From NCBI RefSeq assembly GCF_030717955.1, contig NZ_JAUZVY010000003.1:248001-312000 (forward strand): a stretch of 64,000 bases of DNA. The letters are read 5' to 3'. Of this stretch, positions 25,322 to 34,680 are shown in pieces; the first letter of the stretch is position 1; each line of letters opens with the position of its first letter. This DNA comes from Alkalimonas delamerensis. Its GTDB lineage: Bacteria; Pseudomonadota; Gammaproteobacteria; Enterobacterales; Alteromonadaceae. The translations under genes were made by a program, and so were the position numbers. The notes below the pieces were generated by a model that was given only the letters and a program-made list of their open reading frames with translations, had not been told where the DNA came from and searched no databases.

Positions 25322-25600
25322 ATGCGACGATTGCGTATTAGTTACGACCCGGCTAAAAACCAGCGCAACATCCAAGAGCGCGATTTGTCCTTTGATGACG
25401 TGGCATACTTTGATTTCGAGACAGCCTTAATTGCCAAGGATGACCGTAAAGAGTACGGCGAAGTACGTTACTCCGCTTTAGGGTTGCTGGACGGGCGTGT
25501 ACATGCGCTGGTGTTTACCATAACAACGGACGGCATTCGTGTGATCAGCTTTCGCAAGGCGAATAAACGAGAGGTACAAGCCTATGGCAACCGCAAATAA
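25322..25600 (+). CDS. brnT: BrnT-family toxin (type II toxin-antitoxin)
   Basis: 92 residues. The family pattern is clear: ISYDPAKNQRNIQERDLSFDDVAYFDF at the start, RYSALGLLDGRVHALVFT in the middle, and IRVISFRKANKREVQAY at the end. BrnT toxins have a RelE-like fold and cleave RNA (family knowledge). ATG 25322 is adjacent to AGG; TTG 25331 with better spacing is a possible alternative start. It overlaps the antitoxin gene by 17 bases, the usual toxin-first order of this system. Confidence 0.9.
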   Translation: MRRLRISYDPAKNQRNIQERDLSFDDVAYFDFETALIAKDDRKEYGEVRYSALGLLDGRVHALVFTITTDGIRVISFRKANKREVQAYGNRK

Positions 25601-25865
25601 ACCATTAACCACGCCAGACGGCGAGTTGCGGGAAGATTTATCCGATGAAGAGCTGGCCAGATTCCGGCCTGCTGAAGAAGTGTTGCCAGCCAGTTTCATG
25701 GACAAGCTGAAGCGGGGAGGGCGGCCAGTATCCGACAACCCCAAGATATCGACCACAGTACGGTTCGATGCTGAAGTCATCAATGCTTTTAAAGCCACCG
25801 GCAAAGGTTGGCAAACCCGGATGAATAACGCACTTAAAGAGTGGCTGGCTACTCATCCGCAGTAA
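25584..25865 (+). CDS. brnA: BrnA-family antitoxin
   Basis: 93 residues. An acidic N-terminal region (DGELREDLSDEELARFRPAEEVLP) that should wrap the toxin, then the C-terminal ribbon-helix-helix-like DNA-binding part (ISTTVRFDAEVINAFKATGKGWQTRMNNALKEWL). BrnA proteins dimerise and repress their own operon. Start ATG lies within brnT. Confidence 0.9.
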   Translation: MATANKPLTTPDGELREDLSDEELARFRPAEEVLPASFMDKLKRGGRPVSDNPKISTTVRFDAEVINAFKATGKGWQTRMNNALKEWLATHPQ

Positions 25866-25958
25866 TGGTTGGTTGCAGAACTGGATGTATAAACTGAGCT
25901 TTATCGGAAGCAAAACCCCAATGACTGCACTATCTCAGCCATCGGGGCCTGTCGTTGA

Positions 25959-27689
25959 TTAACCGCCAATCCGGCCGCGGATGCGGTCCAGGGCCCGGTC
26001 ACGTAAGTCGCCGAGCTGGGCTTGCAGCAAGGTTTCAATCTGCTGGCTCATTTGCTCGGTGCTGTCTTGTTCGCGGTCTAAAAGGCTGAGCAGGGCTTGC
26101 TGGTCGCCGGCGGTATCCGGCAGTTTGGCATTGAATTTACTACGTAAATCCTGCTCGAAACCGGCAAAGCGGGCCTGGGCTTCGCCCATTACCGCATCGG
26201 CCACAATGCGATCCAGCGGTGAGCTGACCCGGACATTGGGCCTAGTCACGGTACCATCAGCGCGTAATTGAAATGGGATTTCTGCTTGCTGGTTCATCAG
26301 CTGGGTCAGCTGCTGCACATAGCGGTTGTCGCCACTGCTAAAGCGTGGGTTTTGCAGCGCCACACTGGCTTGCTGGTCGAGCGCTGTGCCGCTTAGGCTT
26401 AATCCACCACGCGAATTCAGCAAGGCTTGTTCTAAGCCAAAGCGGGTGCTGCCTTCACCAAACACCTGCTCAGCCAGTTGCAGGCCCTGCAGCTGCCAGT
26501 TTACTTCCGACTGCAGCTGGTCGAAGATGGCAAAATTGCCATCCAGCCGGAACTGCTGCAGCATTGGCAGTTGCTGCACATCCAGCACAAAGCGGGTGGC
26601 GGCATCAATGATATGATGCTGCGCGGTAATGTCTTCGATACGCAGCTCGGCATTGCCACCACCAATCAGCATGCTGATGCTGGCATTTTTAATCCAGAAG
26701 TTTGGATAAGGCTGCTGCTTTAGCGGCAGTATCCGGCCTGGTAGCTCGCGCGGCTCGGGCTGCTCTTCCAATCGAGACCCTTCCGGCAGGTAGGGCGCGA
26801 CCAACTGATAGACGGTATACAGCTGCTGCAAGCGCTCGGCCCACAAATCGCCTAATAACAACTGACTGATGCCGGCCAGGCCACCATCGGCCAGATTGGC
26901 GTAGGACTGCACTTGCTGCCAGTCGGCCTGAGTGGTTTGCTGAAAATCGCGCACCGCGCTTTGCAATTGCTCGCGGCTTTGCAGCAGGGCGGTTTTCACC
27001 TGCTCGACTTTGGCTTTGTCTTGCTCGAGCTCCGCTTTTAAGCGCCGCAGCTGCTCGGTTTTGGCAGCTAGGTCGGCGGCATCGCGGATATCGCCATCGG
27101 TCAGGGCTTTAATTTGCTGCTCCAGCTCGCGCAGCCGATCGCTATCAGGCAGTTGCTGGCGCAATTGCCGCACTTGCTGCTGTTCACTTTGTACCAATTG
27201 TTGCAGGGCTTCACCTTTGGCAACAGAGGTCAGGTTGGCCCGGGCCAGCAGTTCATCGGCATCCGGTAGTTCAATGGCAAACAGGCTGGCAAAATCGAAG
27301 CCGGAGTCTTCGGTTTCGGCCAGCTCACCACGAAACACCTTGCCAGGGCGGCGGCGCTCGCTGCCATAGGCCAGTTGTTCGACCGACAAATCGCTAATCA
27401 CGTAATAGCCAAGCAGGGCCGGCCATAGCTCCAACTCGGCATTGGCGCGGGCAAAGCTCACCAGGTTTTGTTCGGGGGCTTTGGCATCGGTGATTTGCAG
27501 GTCGGAAATGGTCAGCGATAGCGGAAACAACCCCAGCGAGACCCGCTGAATATTGACTTCGGCCCCGGCTGCTTTTTCCAGACTGTAGACCATGCCAATG
27601 CGAATGGCGCTGCCAGCAAATACATACACCAATAAAAATACCGCACCAAGAATGCTTAAAAAAATCAACCAACCGGATTTACGGATCAT
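25959..27689 (-). CDS. TIGR03545 family membrane-anchored protein (AsmA-like)
   Basis: 576 residues. An N-terminal membrane anchor (SGWLIFLSILGAVFLLVYVFAG), then an AsmA-like start (YSLEKAAGAEVNIQRVSLGLFPLSLTISDLQI), a long coiled coil at about 150-250 (QLRQQLPDSDRLRELEQQ, KTEQLRRLKAELEQDKAKVEQV), and a C-terminal beta-rich part rich in Gln/Leu. This matches the uncharacterised family TIGR03545 in length and plan. It lies 12 bases after the TIGR03546 gene, its regular partner. Probably spans from the inner membrane into the periplasm; function not established. Confidence 0.85.
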   Translation of the reverse strand: MIRKSGWLIFLSILGAVFLLVYVFAGSAIRIGMVYSLEKAAGAEVNIQRVSLGLFPLSLTISDLQITDAKAPEQNLVSFARANAELELWPALLGYYVISDLSVEQLAYGSERRRPGKVFRGELAETEDSGFDFASLFAIELPDADELLARANLTSVAKGEALQQLVQSEQQQVRQLRQQLPDSDRLRELEQQIKALTDGDIRDAADLAAKTEQLRRLKAELEQDKAKVEQVKTALLQSREQLQSAVRDFQQTTQADWQQVQSYANLADGGLAGISQLLLGDLWAERLQQLYTVYQLVAPYLPEGSRLEEQPEPRELPGRILPLKQQPYPNFWIKNASISMLIGGGNAELRIEDITAQHHIIDAATRFVLDVQQLPMLQQFRLDGNFAIFDQLQSEVNWQLQGLQLAEQVFGEGSTRFGLEQALLNSRGGLSLSGTALDQQASVALQNPRFSSGDNRYVQQLTQLMNQQAEIPFQLRADGTVTRPNVRVSSPLDRIVADAVMGEAQARFAGFEQDLRSKFNAKLPDTAGDQQALLSLLDREQDSTEQMSQQIETLLQAQLGDLRDRALDRIRGRIGG

Positions 27690-27701
27690 CGCAGCGCTCC
27701 T

Positions 27702-28193
27702 TTAATTCATTTTCTGATACAGCTGTGCCAGCTTACTGGCTTTGAGCAGTTGCACCACTTTCCATTGATTGAGATGAGGCATCAGTACATGGCGGTATTT
27801 CAGCACCAGTCGGGTGGTGAGCCAGGCGACCGGGAACAGGATCAGCAAGCTGAGCAAAAAGGCCGCCAACACCAGGCTGTGATGCAAGTGCAGCAGTTGC
27901 AGGGTTTCACTATGGCTCAGTAAACTCAGCAACCAGTCTTGCTGGCCGATGTTCCAGCCGAGCTGCTCCAAAGGCGCTGCCAGTAGCCAGAGCAAGGCTT
28001 TGCTAAAGCCCCACACCAGCAAGAACGTCGACAGATTGACGGTAAACAAACAGGCGATCAGCAGGATCAGCACCGTCAGCAAGCCAAACGGCAACAGGCC
28101 GGCACAGAGGCCAAGCGCCACCGCCCAGCCAATTTGCCAGGGCGAGGCTTCTGAGTTCAGAACTTTGAGGATGCGCGCTAGCATGGTTAGCAT
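27702..28193 (-). CDS. TIGR03546 family inner-membrane protein
   Basis: 163 residues with AAGGAG before the ATG. Three or four membrane helices, with the start MLTMLARILKVLNSEASPWQIGWAVALGLCAGLLPFGLL typical of TIGR03546 and related to DUF2062. First gene of a two-gene operon with TIGR03545; the two families occur together, which suggests one envelope complex. Function unknown. Confidence 0.87.
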   Translation of the reverse strand: MLTMLARILKVLNSEASPWQIGWAVALGLCAGLLPFGLLTVLILLIACLFTVNLSTFLLVWGFSKALLWLLAAPLEQLGWNIGQQDWLLSLLSHSETLQLLHLHHSLVLAAFLLSLLILFPVAWLTTRLVLKYRHVLMPHLNQWKVVQLLKASKLAQLYQKMN

Positions 28194-28289
28194 GGTTCAC
28201 TCCTTAAACAACCAACAGCATGAATGTTTGTAAGCTTACCATAAAACCAAAAAAACGCGTTTTAATACAGTGACAAAATTATGAAACTG

Positions 28290-30581
28290 CTAGAGTACCC
28301 AAGCATAACTAAACTTCATAAAGGCACTGCGTTGATTGCGCTTGAGTGTTGTTTGCTGATCATTTTCCAGCGCATGGTCGCCATAACCGACAAAAAACAC
28401 GGTTTGTGGATTCAATTGGTACGAATACAGCAGCTGGCTGGTCAGAGCGCGCTCCTTGCTGTTCAGCACCGTTTGCCAGCCCGCCTCGTAGTTGGCCAGG
28501 TTGCGCTCGATCTGGGTGTAGATTAGCGCCAGACGCAGGAAACTTTGGTTATTAAACTGCCAGGTCAGCCTCACATCGCTGAGATCGGCGGTAAAGACCT
28601 GGTCCGCAGCATAGCGCATAGCGGTATGGGTATGGCGTAAGCGCAACTGCAAATGTTGATTGGCGCTGTATTGAACATTGGCAATCAACCGTTGTTGATC
28701 GGACAGGCGTTGATTGGTCAAGTCCAGTACCTTGGCTTCTTGCCAGTACAGGTAGGTGGATAAATCGCGCTGCGGCCGGATTTCACCAAAAAAGTGCAGA
28801 CCGTGCTCGCGAAAACGCTCGGTATTGCCAGCGATGTTAAGGCTGTTGGTATCGAGCCGGTTCCCCACCCGATCCCGCACAAAGGAGCCTAGCTCCAGCG
28901 TGCTGTTCATCTGGCCGGACAGGATGGTATAACTTTCTATCTCTTTGGCCAGCAAGTCGCCGGCTGCATTGGCGGTGTAGAATGCATGATTGAGAATGCG
29001 AAAGCGATGGAAGCGCTGCGGGTTGTCGAAGAACCAGGTGTAATCGCCGCCGATGGCCAGTTGCTGCCAGTCGGTTTCCGGCAAAAAGCCCAAATCTGCA
29101 CGAAAATCCTCATCCCGATGCTGATAGCGCACAAAAGCATGCCAGTTGCGCTGCTGGTGCAGGTAGTTCAGTCGATAGCCCTGGCCTTGCAGGCTGCTGT
29201 CCGCTGCGGTGCGCAGTGCAGCTTCGCCCGTCAACTGGCTGGCAAGTACCTCGGGATAACGGGTCTCGCTGCCGACCCATTGGGCACTTAAGGTATCGTG
29301 CGCGCTGATGCGCCAGTTGCTGTCGGCCGACAGCACGGTGTTGCGGTAATCGCTGGCACTGCGCTGGGTGATTAAGGAGCCAAAGGTCAGATCGGCGTTG
29401 GGCGCATAGCTGTAACTCAGGGCATGGTTCTGACTGCTGCCCTCAAGCTGCGCAATGCGCGAGCCCAGGTTGCCCGGGATCAGCAGGGTGCTTTGCTGAT
29501 CGTCGGTACTGAACAGGCCGAAGGTATGCTGCTCGATGCGGCCGGTGAGTTTTGCTCCGGCATTGGGCTCGGCAATGTTGCGGGTATGCACCAGATTCAG
29601 CGGGGTGGCAAAGTAGTCGGCATTTTCGGTGAAAAATGGTCTTTTTTCGGCAAAAAATAGCGTGAAAGGGTTGTTGATGGTGAGCTCTGCCGCGTCGGCT
29701 TCGACCTGGGAAAAGTCTGGGTTCAAAGTGGCATTGAAGGTCATGTCCTGAGTGATGCCCCATTTCACATCCAGACTGACATCGGTGTTGCTACTGCTTT
29801 GCCAGCTCTGGTCGCTGGCAAGGGGACGCTGCTGCTCAATGCCGGTGACCAGCGCCGGCGCAATGATTAAGGAGCGGCTTTGCTCGGCGCTGGCAAAACC
29901 GGTAATGGGCGTCATCTGACACACCATGCAGCGATTGCTGCGTTTAATTGGCGCGCTGGAGATGCGCAGCTGCTGATCGCGCGGTAAAAAGCGCACCAAT
30001 TCAAATGCCATCTGCTTGACACCTTCGGTGGTGGGCATATTCAGAATGTGTAAAGGGATGGCCATTTCCACCCGGAAGCCTTGCTCGGTAATACGGCCTA
30101 CCGCTTGCCAATGGCCGTCCCAGGCCGAGGATTCGGTGCCGGTGACGGCGTTTTCAATCGAATCGGCCTGACTGCCGAGCGGATTAACAAAAAACTGATA
30201 GGCGCGCTGTTGATTGCCGTAGGTATCAAGTTTTAAACCAACGACATCATCGCCCCAAATCTGGTTACGATTGCGATAGGCGGCGCGGATTTGCTGTGGA
30301 TTGGGGTCATGGGCATCGATGGCAACGTAAAGTGTGTGGCCATCTTCAAACAGGTAGCCCATGGTGTACACCTCGGCTTTGCCTTCATCCAGTGGCGCTG
30401 TCAGGTAATGGATCGGCACCTGCAAGGCCTGTTGCCACTGGGGTTCATCCAGGCTGCCATCCAGCACCATGGCAGGTCCATCGGTTAGCACCGGGATATG
30501 CAGGAGATTCGTTTGCGCAAAAGCCGGCGTCAGCAGCAGACTGAGTGGGAGAAGGGCGCTTAAAAAGCGAAGAGATTTCAA
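28290..30581 (-). CDS. Outer-membrane barrel protein with CBM9-like domain (DUF5916 type)
   Basis: 763 residues from a TTG at 30581, chosen because it gives a clean signal peptide (KSLRFLSALLPLSLLLTPAFA) with AAAGG upstream; the frame stays open to a TTG at 30644. Residues about 30-210 are a carbohydrate-binding family 9-like domain (VLDGSLDEPQWQQA, LYVAIDAHDP, GDDVVGLKLDT). From about 240 the DUF5916 part begins: LDVKWGITQDMTFNATLNPDFSQVEADA and FFAEKRPFFTENADYF, then many amphipathic strands ending in FMKFSYAWVL, a C-terminal aromatic-type strand of an outer-membrane barrel. Substrate unknown. Confidence 0.83.
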   Translation of the reverse strand: MKSLRFLSALLPLSLLLTPAFAQTNLLHIPVLTDGPAMVLDGSLDEPQWQQALQVPIHYLTAPLDEGKAEVYTMGYLFEDGHTLYVAIDAHDPNPQQIRAAYRNRNQIWGDDVVGLKLDTYGNQQRAYQFFVNPLGSQADSIENAVTGTESSAWDGHWQAVGRITEQGFRVEMAIPLHILNMPTTEGVKQMAFELVRFLPRDQQLRISSAPIKRSNRCMVCQMTPITGFASAEQSRSLIIAPALVTGIEQQRPLASDQSWQSSSNTDVSLDVKWGITQDMTFNATLNPDFSQVEADAAELTINNPFTLFFAEKRPFFTENADYFATPLNLVHTRNIAEPNAGAKLTGRIEQHTFGLFSTDDQQSTLLIPGNLGSRIAQLEGSSQNHALSYSYAPNADLTFGSLITQRSASDYRNTVLSADSNWRISAHDTLSAQWVGSETRYPEVLASQLTGEAALRTAADSSLQGQGYRLNYLHQQRNWHAFVRYQHRDEDFRADLGFLPETDWQQLAIGGDYTWFFDNPQRFHRFRILNHAFYTANAAGDLLAKEIESYTILSGQMNSTLELGSFVRDRVGNRLDTNSLNIAGNTERFREHGLHFFGEIRPQRDLSTYLYWQEAKVLDLTNQRLSDQQRLIANVQYSANQHLQLRLRHTHTAMRYAADQVFTADLSDVRLTWQFNNQSFLRLALIYTQIERNLANYEAGWQTVLNSKERALTSQLLYSYQLNPQTVFFVGYGDHALENDQQTTLKRNQRSAFMKFSYAWVL

Positions 30582-30718
30582 GGCTCTGCCTTTTAGGAGT
30601 GCGAAAAATGGCGCTACTTTACCTGAGGCTGGCACGGATGCCAATGGTCACAACTGCTGGGTCGGACCAAGGCCCTGCTATGTGCGTTAAAGCTACGTTG
30701 TGGTTTTGAAGAGTGTCT

Positions 30719-30746
30719 GACAGGCAACCGGCAAGGGTTGCCTGTC
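30719..30746 (-). terminator. Stem-loop after the nhaC gene
   Basis: 11-bp stem GACAGGCAACC / GGTTGCCTGTC, starting 11 bases after the stop at 30758. The T-run is poor, so its strength as a terminator is uncertain. Confidence 0.55.
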
Positions 30747-30757
30747 AAAGTGCGGGG

Positions 30758-32224
30758 TTACATCATGCCCAGAGCAATAAAGCCAAAGAAGGCCAGTATT
30801 GCTGCGATAAGCGCGTAAGGGAATTGTGTTAAAGCGTGGCCCATTAAGTCACAGCCAGAGCCCTGCGCTGCCAGTACGGTCGAGTCGCTGTAGAAACAGG
30901 CCTGACTGCCGAACGAACTGGCAGAGAGCAGCGCACCAATCACCAATGGAATATTGGCATCCACCGCCAGCGCGATTGGCATGACGATCGGGATGGAAAC
31001 GGCGAAAATACCCCAGGACGAGCCGGTTGCAAAAGCCAACAGTGCCATGGCGACAAACACCACTGCCGGCAGCATCTCGGCCGACATGTAAGGTGCCAGA
31101 TTGTCAATCACGTAAAGCGGCAAGCCCAGTTGATCGCAGACATCTTTAAAGGTAAAGGCGGCTATGACGGTGCAAATGGCCGGCAGCATGGTTTTAAAGC
31201 CATGAATCATCTGGTCCATCATTTCGTTAAACGGCATCAGGCGCTGCGCCATATAAAGCGGCAAGGTCAGCACAAAAGTCAGGATTAAAGCCGGCCAAAT
31301 TTCGGCTTCAAACCAGATGCTAAAGCCCACCAGCATTGCCATCGGCAGCACAAAGTTGATCAGCTTGCCGTGCTTGCGATCGGCATGCTCGAACTCTTCT
31401 TCCATCGCCTGCATGGCAAAATCATCGGCGGTGTGGGTTTCCTGCTGCGGTGCATCCTGCTGAATGGCACCACCACGAGCGGCCAGCTCGGCTTTTTTCA
31501 TCGGGCCGATCAGTGGCACCACGCCTAAGATCACCAATGGGACCATAATCATTGCCAGCCAAGCATACAGCATGTACGGAATGGCGGAAATGTAGGTCAT
31601 AATGCCGTTTGGATCGCTGTCCGGCGCTACGCCATTGGCGACCAGCAAGCCACCAAAGAACACCGCCCAGGTCGAAATCGGCACGATGACGCACATCGGC
31701 GCAGCGGTGGAGTCCACCACATAGGCCAGCATCTCGCGCGACACTTTGAATTTATCGGTGATGCGCTTCATGGTTTCACCAACGGTCAACGCATTGAGGT
31801 AATCGTCGATAAAGATCAGCATGCCAAGGAAGTAGGTCATCAGCAGCGAGGGCTTGCGGCCCTGAGCGTATTGCTGGGCAACCCGGCCAAAGGCAAAGGC
31901 GCCACCGGTATGCACCAACAGGGCAATTAAGGCACCAAAGCCACCGACCACCAGGATCAGCCAGCCAATGGTTTCATCCTGCATCACCCGCTCGGTGGTT
32001 TCGGCAAAGTTAAACAGGCTTTCACTGGGGGAAATTAACAGCAAGCCGGCTACGGCCCCCATGATCAGCGCGAAAATCGGTCGTTTTAACCAGATGGCGA
32101 CAATAAGCACCACCAGAGGTGGGATTAAACTGATGGCACTGGGTTCAACAACGGCGGCTTCAATGGCCGCGGCAAGGGAGTCTGCTCCCTCTTCAATGGC
32201 CTCTGCGATGGTTTCTGTCGACAT
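30758..32224 (-). CDS. Na+/H+ antiporter, NhaC family
   Basis: 488 residues from ATG 32224 (MSTETIAEAIEEG); an earlier in-frame start adds 36 residues with no membrane or family character. About a dozen membrane helices. Family motifs: VVGGFGALIALLVHTGGAFAFG, MLIFIDDYLNALTVGETMKRITDKF, DSTAAPMCVIVPISTW and ATGSSWGIFAVSIPIVMPIA, the last containing the NhaC substrate-pathway region. It exchanges sodium for protons across the inner membrane. A single gene; its presence suits a marine or alkaline habitat. Confidence 0.9.
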   Translation of the reverse strand: MSTETIAEAIEEGADSLAAAIEAAVVEPSAISLIPPLVVLIVAIWLKRPIFALIMGAVAGLLLISPSESLFNFAETTERVMQDETIGWLILVVGGFGALIALLVHTGGAFAFGRVAQQYAQGRKPSLLMTYFLGMLIFIDDYLNALTVGETMKRITDKFKVSREMLAYVVDSTAAPMCVIVPISTWAVFFGGLLVANGVAPDSDPNGIMTYISAIPYMLYAWLAMIMVPLVILGVVPLIGPMKKAELAARGGAIQQDAPQQETHTADDFAMQAMEEEFEHADRKHGKLINFVLPMAMLVGFSIWFEAEIWPALILTFVLTLPLYMAQRLMPFNEMMDQMIHGFKTMLPAICTVIAAFTFKDVCDQLGLPLYVIDNLAPYMSAEMLPAVVFVAMALLAFATGSSWGIFAVSIPIVMPIALAVDANIPLVIGALLSASSFGSQACFYSDSTVLAAQGSGCDLMGHALTQFPYALIAAILAFFGFIALGMM

Positions 32225-32556
32225 AGAACGTCTCTCAATTTGATTCCGGCTGGCGGAAAAAGATCGAAAAAAACCGTGAACTGGGGATGCAGGATCCAGA
32301 GCACGGAGCGAAACCTTGCTCTTTCCAGTCACGGGCTTTGAGAAACTGCAAAATCCTCATTAAGTTACCGGACTATCCTGCCAAGATCCGACCTGAACTG
32401 CAACGCATGGTCGGAAAAAGAAGCAGCGCAAGTACAAGCTGGCACAGGCCAATTTTTGCGCGGCAATCATAGCAAAAAAAAGCCGGCTGACAAGTGAAAA
32501 TTTCTTGCCAGATCCGGCCGGGTGGAAGGGCGTTAAGCGGCTGTTCTGGCAGCGCT
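32225..32556. other. Intergenic region between nhaC and phoX-like gene
   Basis: 332 bases. It holds the terminator of the PhoX-type gene (32473-32519) at the right and presumably the nhaC promoter at the left. No gene supported. Confidence 0.6.
32473..32519 (-). terminator. Intrinsic terminator after the PhoX-type gene
   Basis: On the minus strand a composite stem GCCGG / CCGGC plus CTGGCAAG / CTTGTCAG with small interruptions and an eight-T run. Confidence 0.85.
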
Positions 32557-34539
32557 TTAACTGCCGATAATGCCGCCATCCTCTTTGGTGATGATCACCG
32601 TGGCAGAGCGGGGGCGGTTGGTGCGCCGATCCGGCCAGGTGCTGCTAAAGCTGTAAGGGCCGGAGCCTTCGCCTGGGTGCTGAATATTGACGAACATGGT
32701 TTTGCAATCCGGTGTCATCACCACCCCGGTGACTTCGCAATCGACTGGGCCGACCAAAAAGCGTTTGATGGTGTGCGTCTTTACATCGGCCGCCAGCATG
32801 GCGTTGTTGCCAAAAGGTCCGCTACGCATTTGCGCGCCGGACATATCGGTTTGGATCCACAGCAAGCGGTTGGGATCGAACCAAAGGCCATCGGGTGAGG
32901 CGTGATGGTTTTGCTCGGTTAGCATGAATTGATGCTCTGGGGTGTAGGTAAAGACATCGCCCGAGAGCAGGAAAATATCCCAGTCAAAGCGCTGACCGGT
33001 GCCTTCACGCCAGCGGATGATATGACCGCTGTGGTTGTTGGCGCGCGGGTTGGCGGCATCCGTGCTATGACGGCGGCTGTTGTTGGTCAGGGTAAAATAC
33101 ACTTCGTTGCTGACCGGGTGCACCGCGCCCCATTCCGGCCGGTCCATCTTGGTGGCGCCCATAATATCGGCCGCCAGCCGGGTGTTTAGCAGCACATCGG
33201 CCTGACTGTCAAAGGCATGGCCGGCGGCCTTGGCTTTGGCTTGAAAATCCGTGTTCTCAATATCAAGCGGCAACCAGTCGCCACTGCCGTCTTCGTTGTA
33301 GCGGGCAACATAAAGGGTGCCTTCATCCAGCAAGTGCGGCCCTGCAGTGGCAGGATGGTACGGCTTGGCCGAAACAAACTTGTAAATGTACTCAAAGCGG
33401 GCATCATCGCCCGAATAGGCCACCAGCGGCTTGCCGGCTTCTGGCTTGGCGAAAATAAGTCCTTCGTGGGCAAAGCGGCCCATGGCGGTGTGTTTCACCG
33501 GGGTACTGTCTGGATTGAACGGGTCGATTTCGACAATCCAGCCAAAGTTGTTCGGCTCGTTGCGGTAATCCTCGCTGGCGTTATCGGCAAAAGGGGTAGC
33601 GTTGAAACGGCTGATGGCATCGTCGCTGCGCCCGGCGGTTTCCCAGTGCAAAATGCTGTGTTCATCGGCAATGCTGTAGCGGCGATGCTCACGCGGCATG
33701 GCTTGCTGATGATTGACAAACAACAGCGCCCAGTTTTCTTCGCAGGTCAGGTAGGTACCCCAGGGCGTGACGCCATGCGCGCAGTTATTCAGGGTGCCGC
33801 GGGTGCGTGTGCCATCCGGGCTGTACTTGGTGACCACCTTGGCATGGCCGCGCACCGGGCCGGTCAACTCCATCGGCGTCTGGCCGGTAATGCGCCGGTT
33901 CAGCGGGCTTTGTTGCAGCAACTGCCAGTTGCCATCGTCTTGCTTTTTGATATGGGCCACGGAGACACCGTGCGCAGCCAGCTCTTTGTGCACTTCTTCT
34001 TTATCGCGCGGGATCCCTTTGCCGCCAAAGGCATGCAAAATGTTGGGGTCGACGTACTCGTGGTTCATCACCAACAAGCCTTCGTCCGAGCTTTGGCCGC
34101 CTTGTTTTAAATCAATGGGGAAAAAGTGCATGCCATCGTGGTGCATGCCGACTTGTTTGGCTTGTTCGGCTGCGCTGTGGCTTGCATCGGCCCGGTAGGC
34201 CGGCGCATCGGCGGTGAGTGGTGTGCCCCAGGGCAAAAACACCTGGGTGCGGTAGCCGGCAGGCACGGTGACGGTATCAAAACGATTGATGGGGATGGCA
34301 TCAAAACCCAACAAGCCCGCCGGTTGCTGCAACAAGGCAGCCGTTGAGCTTTGGCTGCTGCAGCCGAGCAAGCCTTGGCCCAAAAAGCCGGACACAGCCA
34401 GCGCCACACTGCCTTGCAAGAAGCGGCGGCGATTCAGGCGTCTCTCCAGCACCTCGGAAAACTCCGGGTTGGCAGAAAAGTTGGCTTGCGGCTCTGCGCC
34501 TGATAAATCAAATACGTGTTGTTTCGATGCCTTGGTCAT
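32557..34539 (-). CDS. PhoX-family alkaline phosphatase (DUF839), Tat-exported
   Basis: 660 residues from ATG 34539, with AGGTAG upstream; an in-frame start at 34650 adds 37 unsupported residues. Twin-arginine signal: RRLNRRRFLQGSVALAVSGFLG, followed by LLGC, so it may be a Tat lipoprotein. PhoX features: NHEYVDP, NNCAHGVTPWGTYLTCEENW, GWIVEIDPFNP, MGRFAHEGLIF, YSGDDARFEYIYKF, RPEWGAVHPVSNEVYFTLTNN, SPDGLWFDP and CEVTGVVMTPDCKTMFVNIQHPGE. Family knowledge: calcium- and iron-dependent phosphatase acting on phosphate esters outside the cytoplasm. No Pho box was identified. Family call firm; substrate not certain. Confidence 0.9.
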   Translation of the reverse strand: MTKASKQHVFDLSGAEPQANFSANPEFSEVLERRLNRRRFLQGSVALAVSGFLGQGLLGCSSQSSTAALLQQPAGLLGFDAIPINRFDTVTVPAGYRTQVFLPWGTPLTADAPAYRADASHSAAEQAKQVGMHHDGMHFFPIDLKQGGQSSDEGLLVMNHEYVDPNILHAFGGKGIPRDKEEVHKELAAHGVSVAHIKKQDDGNWQLLQQSPLNRRITGQTPMELTGPVRGHAKVVTKYSPDGTRTRGTLNNCAHGVTPWGTYLTCEENWALLFVNHQQAMPREHRRYSIADEHSILHWETAGRSDDAISRFNATPFADNASEDYRNEPNNFGWIVEIDPFNPDSTPVKHTAMGRFAHEGLIFAKPEAGKPLVAYSGDDARFEYIYKFVSAKPYHPATAGPHLLDEGTLYVARYNEDGSGDWLPLDIENTDFQAKAKAAGHAFDSQADVLLNTRLAADIMGATKMDRPEWGAVHPVSNEVYFTLTNNSRRHSTDAANPRANNHSGHIIRWREGTGQRFDWDIFLLSGDVFTYTPEHQFMLTEQNHHASPDGLWFDPNRLLWIQTDMSGAQMRSGPFGNNAMLAADVKTHTIKRFLVGPVDCEVTGVVMTPDCKTMFVNIQHPGEGSGPYSFSSTWPDRRTNRPRSATVIITKEDGGIIGS

Positions 34540-34651
34540 AAAAACTACCTGTTTTTTTAAACTGCAAAGGGCGCAGTCTGAAGCTGCGCTGAAAAACCTG
34601 GATGCTAGCTGCAGTCTATGACATTGCGATGACAATTGCAGTGAAAACATA

Positions 34652-34669
34652 AACGGCCATAAAGCCGTT
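34652..34669 (-). terminator. Weak hairpin after the lipase-partner gene
   Basis: AACGGC / GCCGTT with a six-base loop, 12 bases past the stop at 34681, followed by ATGTTTTC on the transcript. Probable but weak. Confidence 0.45.
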
Positions 34670-34680
34670 GCTGCAAGGCC

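Noticed and set aside
33217..34110. 297-codon frame opposite the PhoX-type gene
   Set aside because: Shadow of a well-supported coding gene; no motifs.
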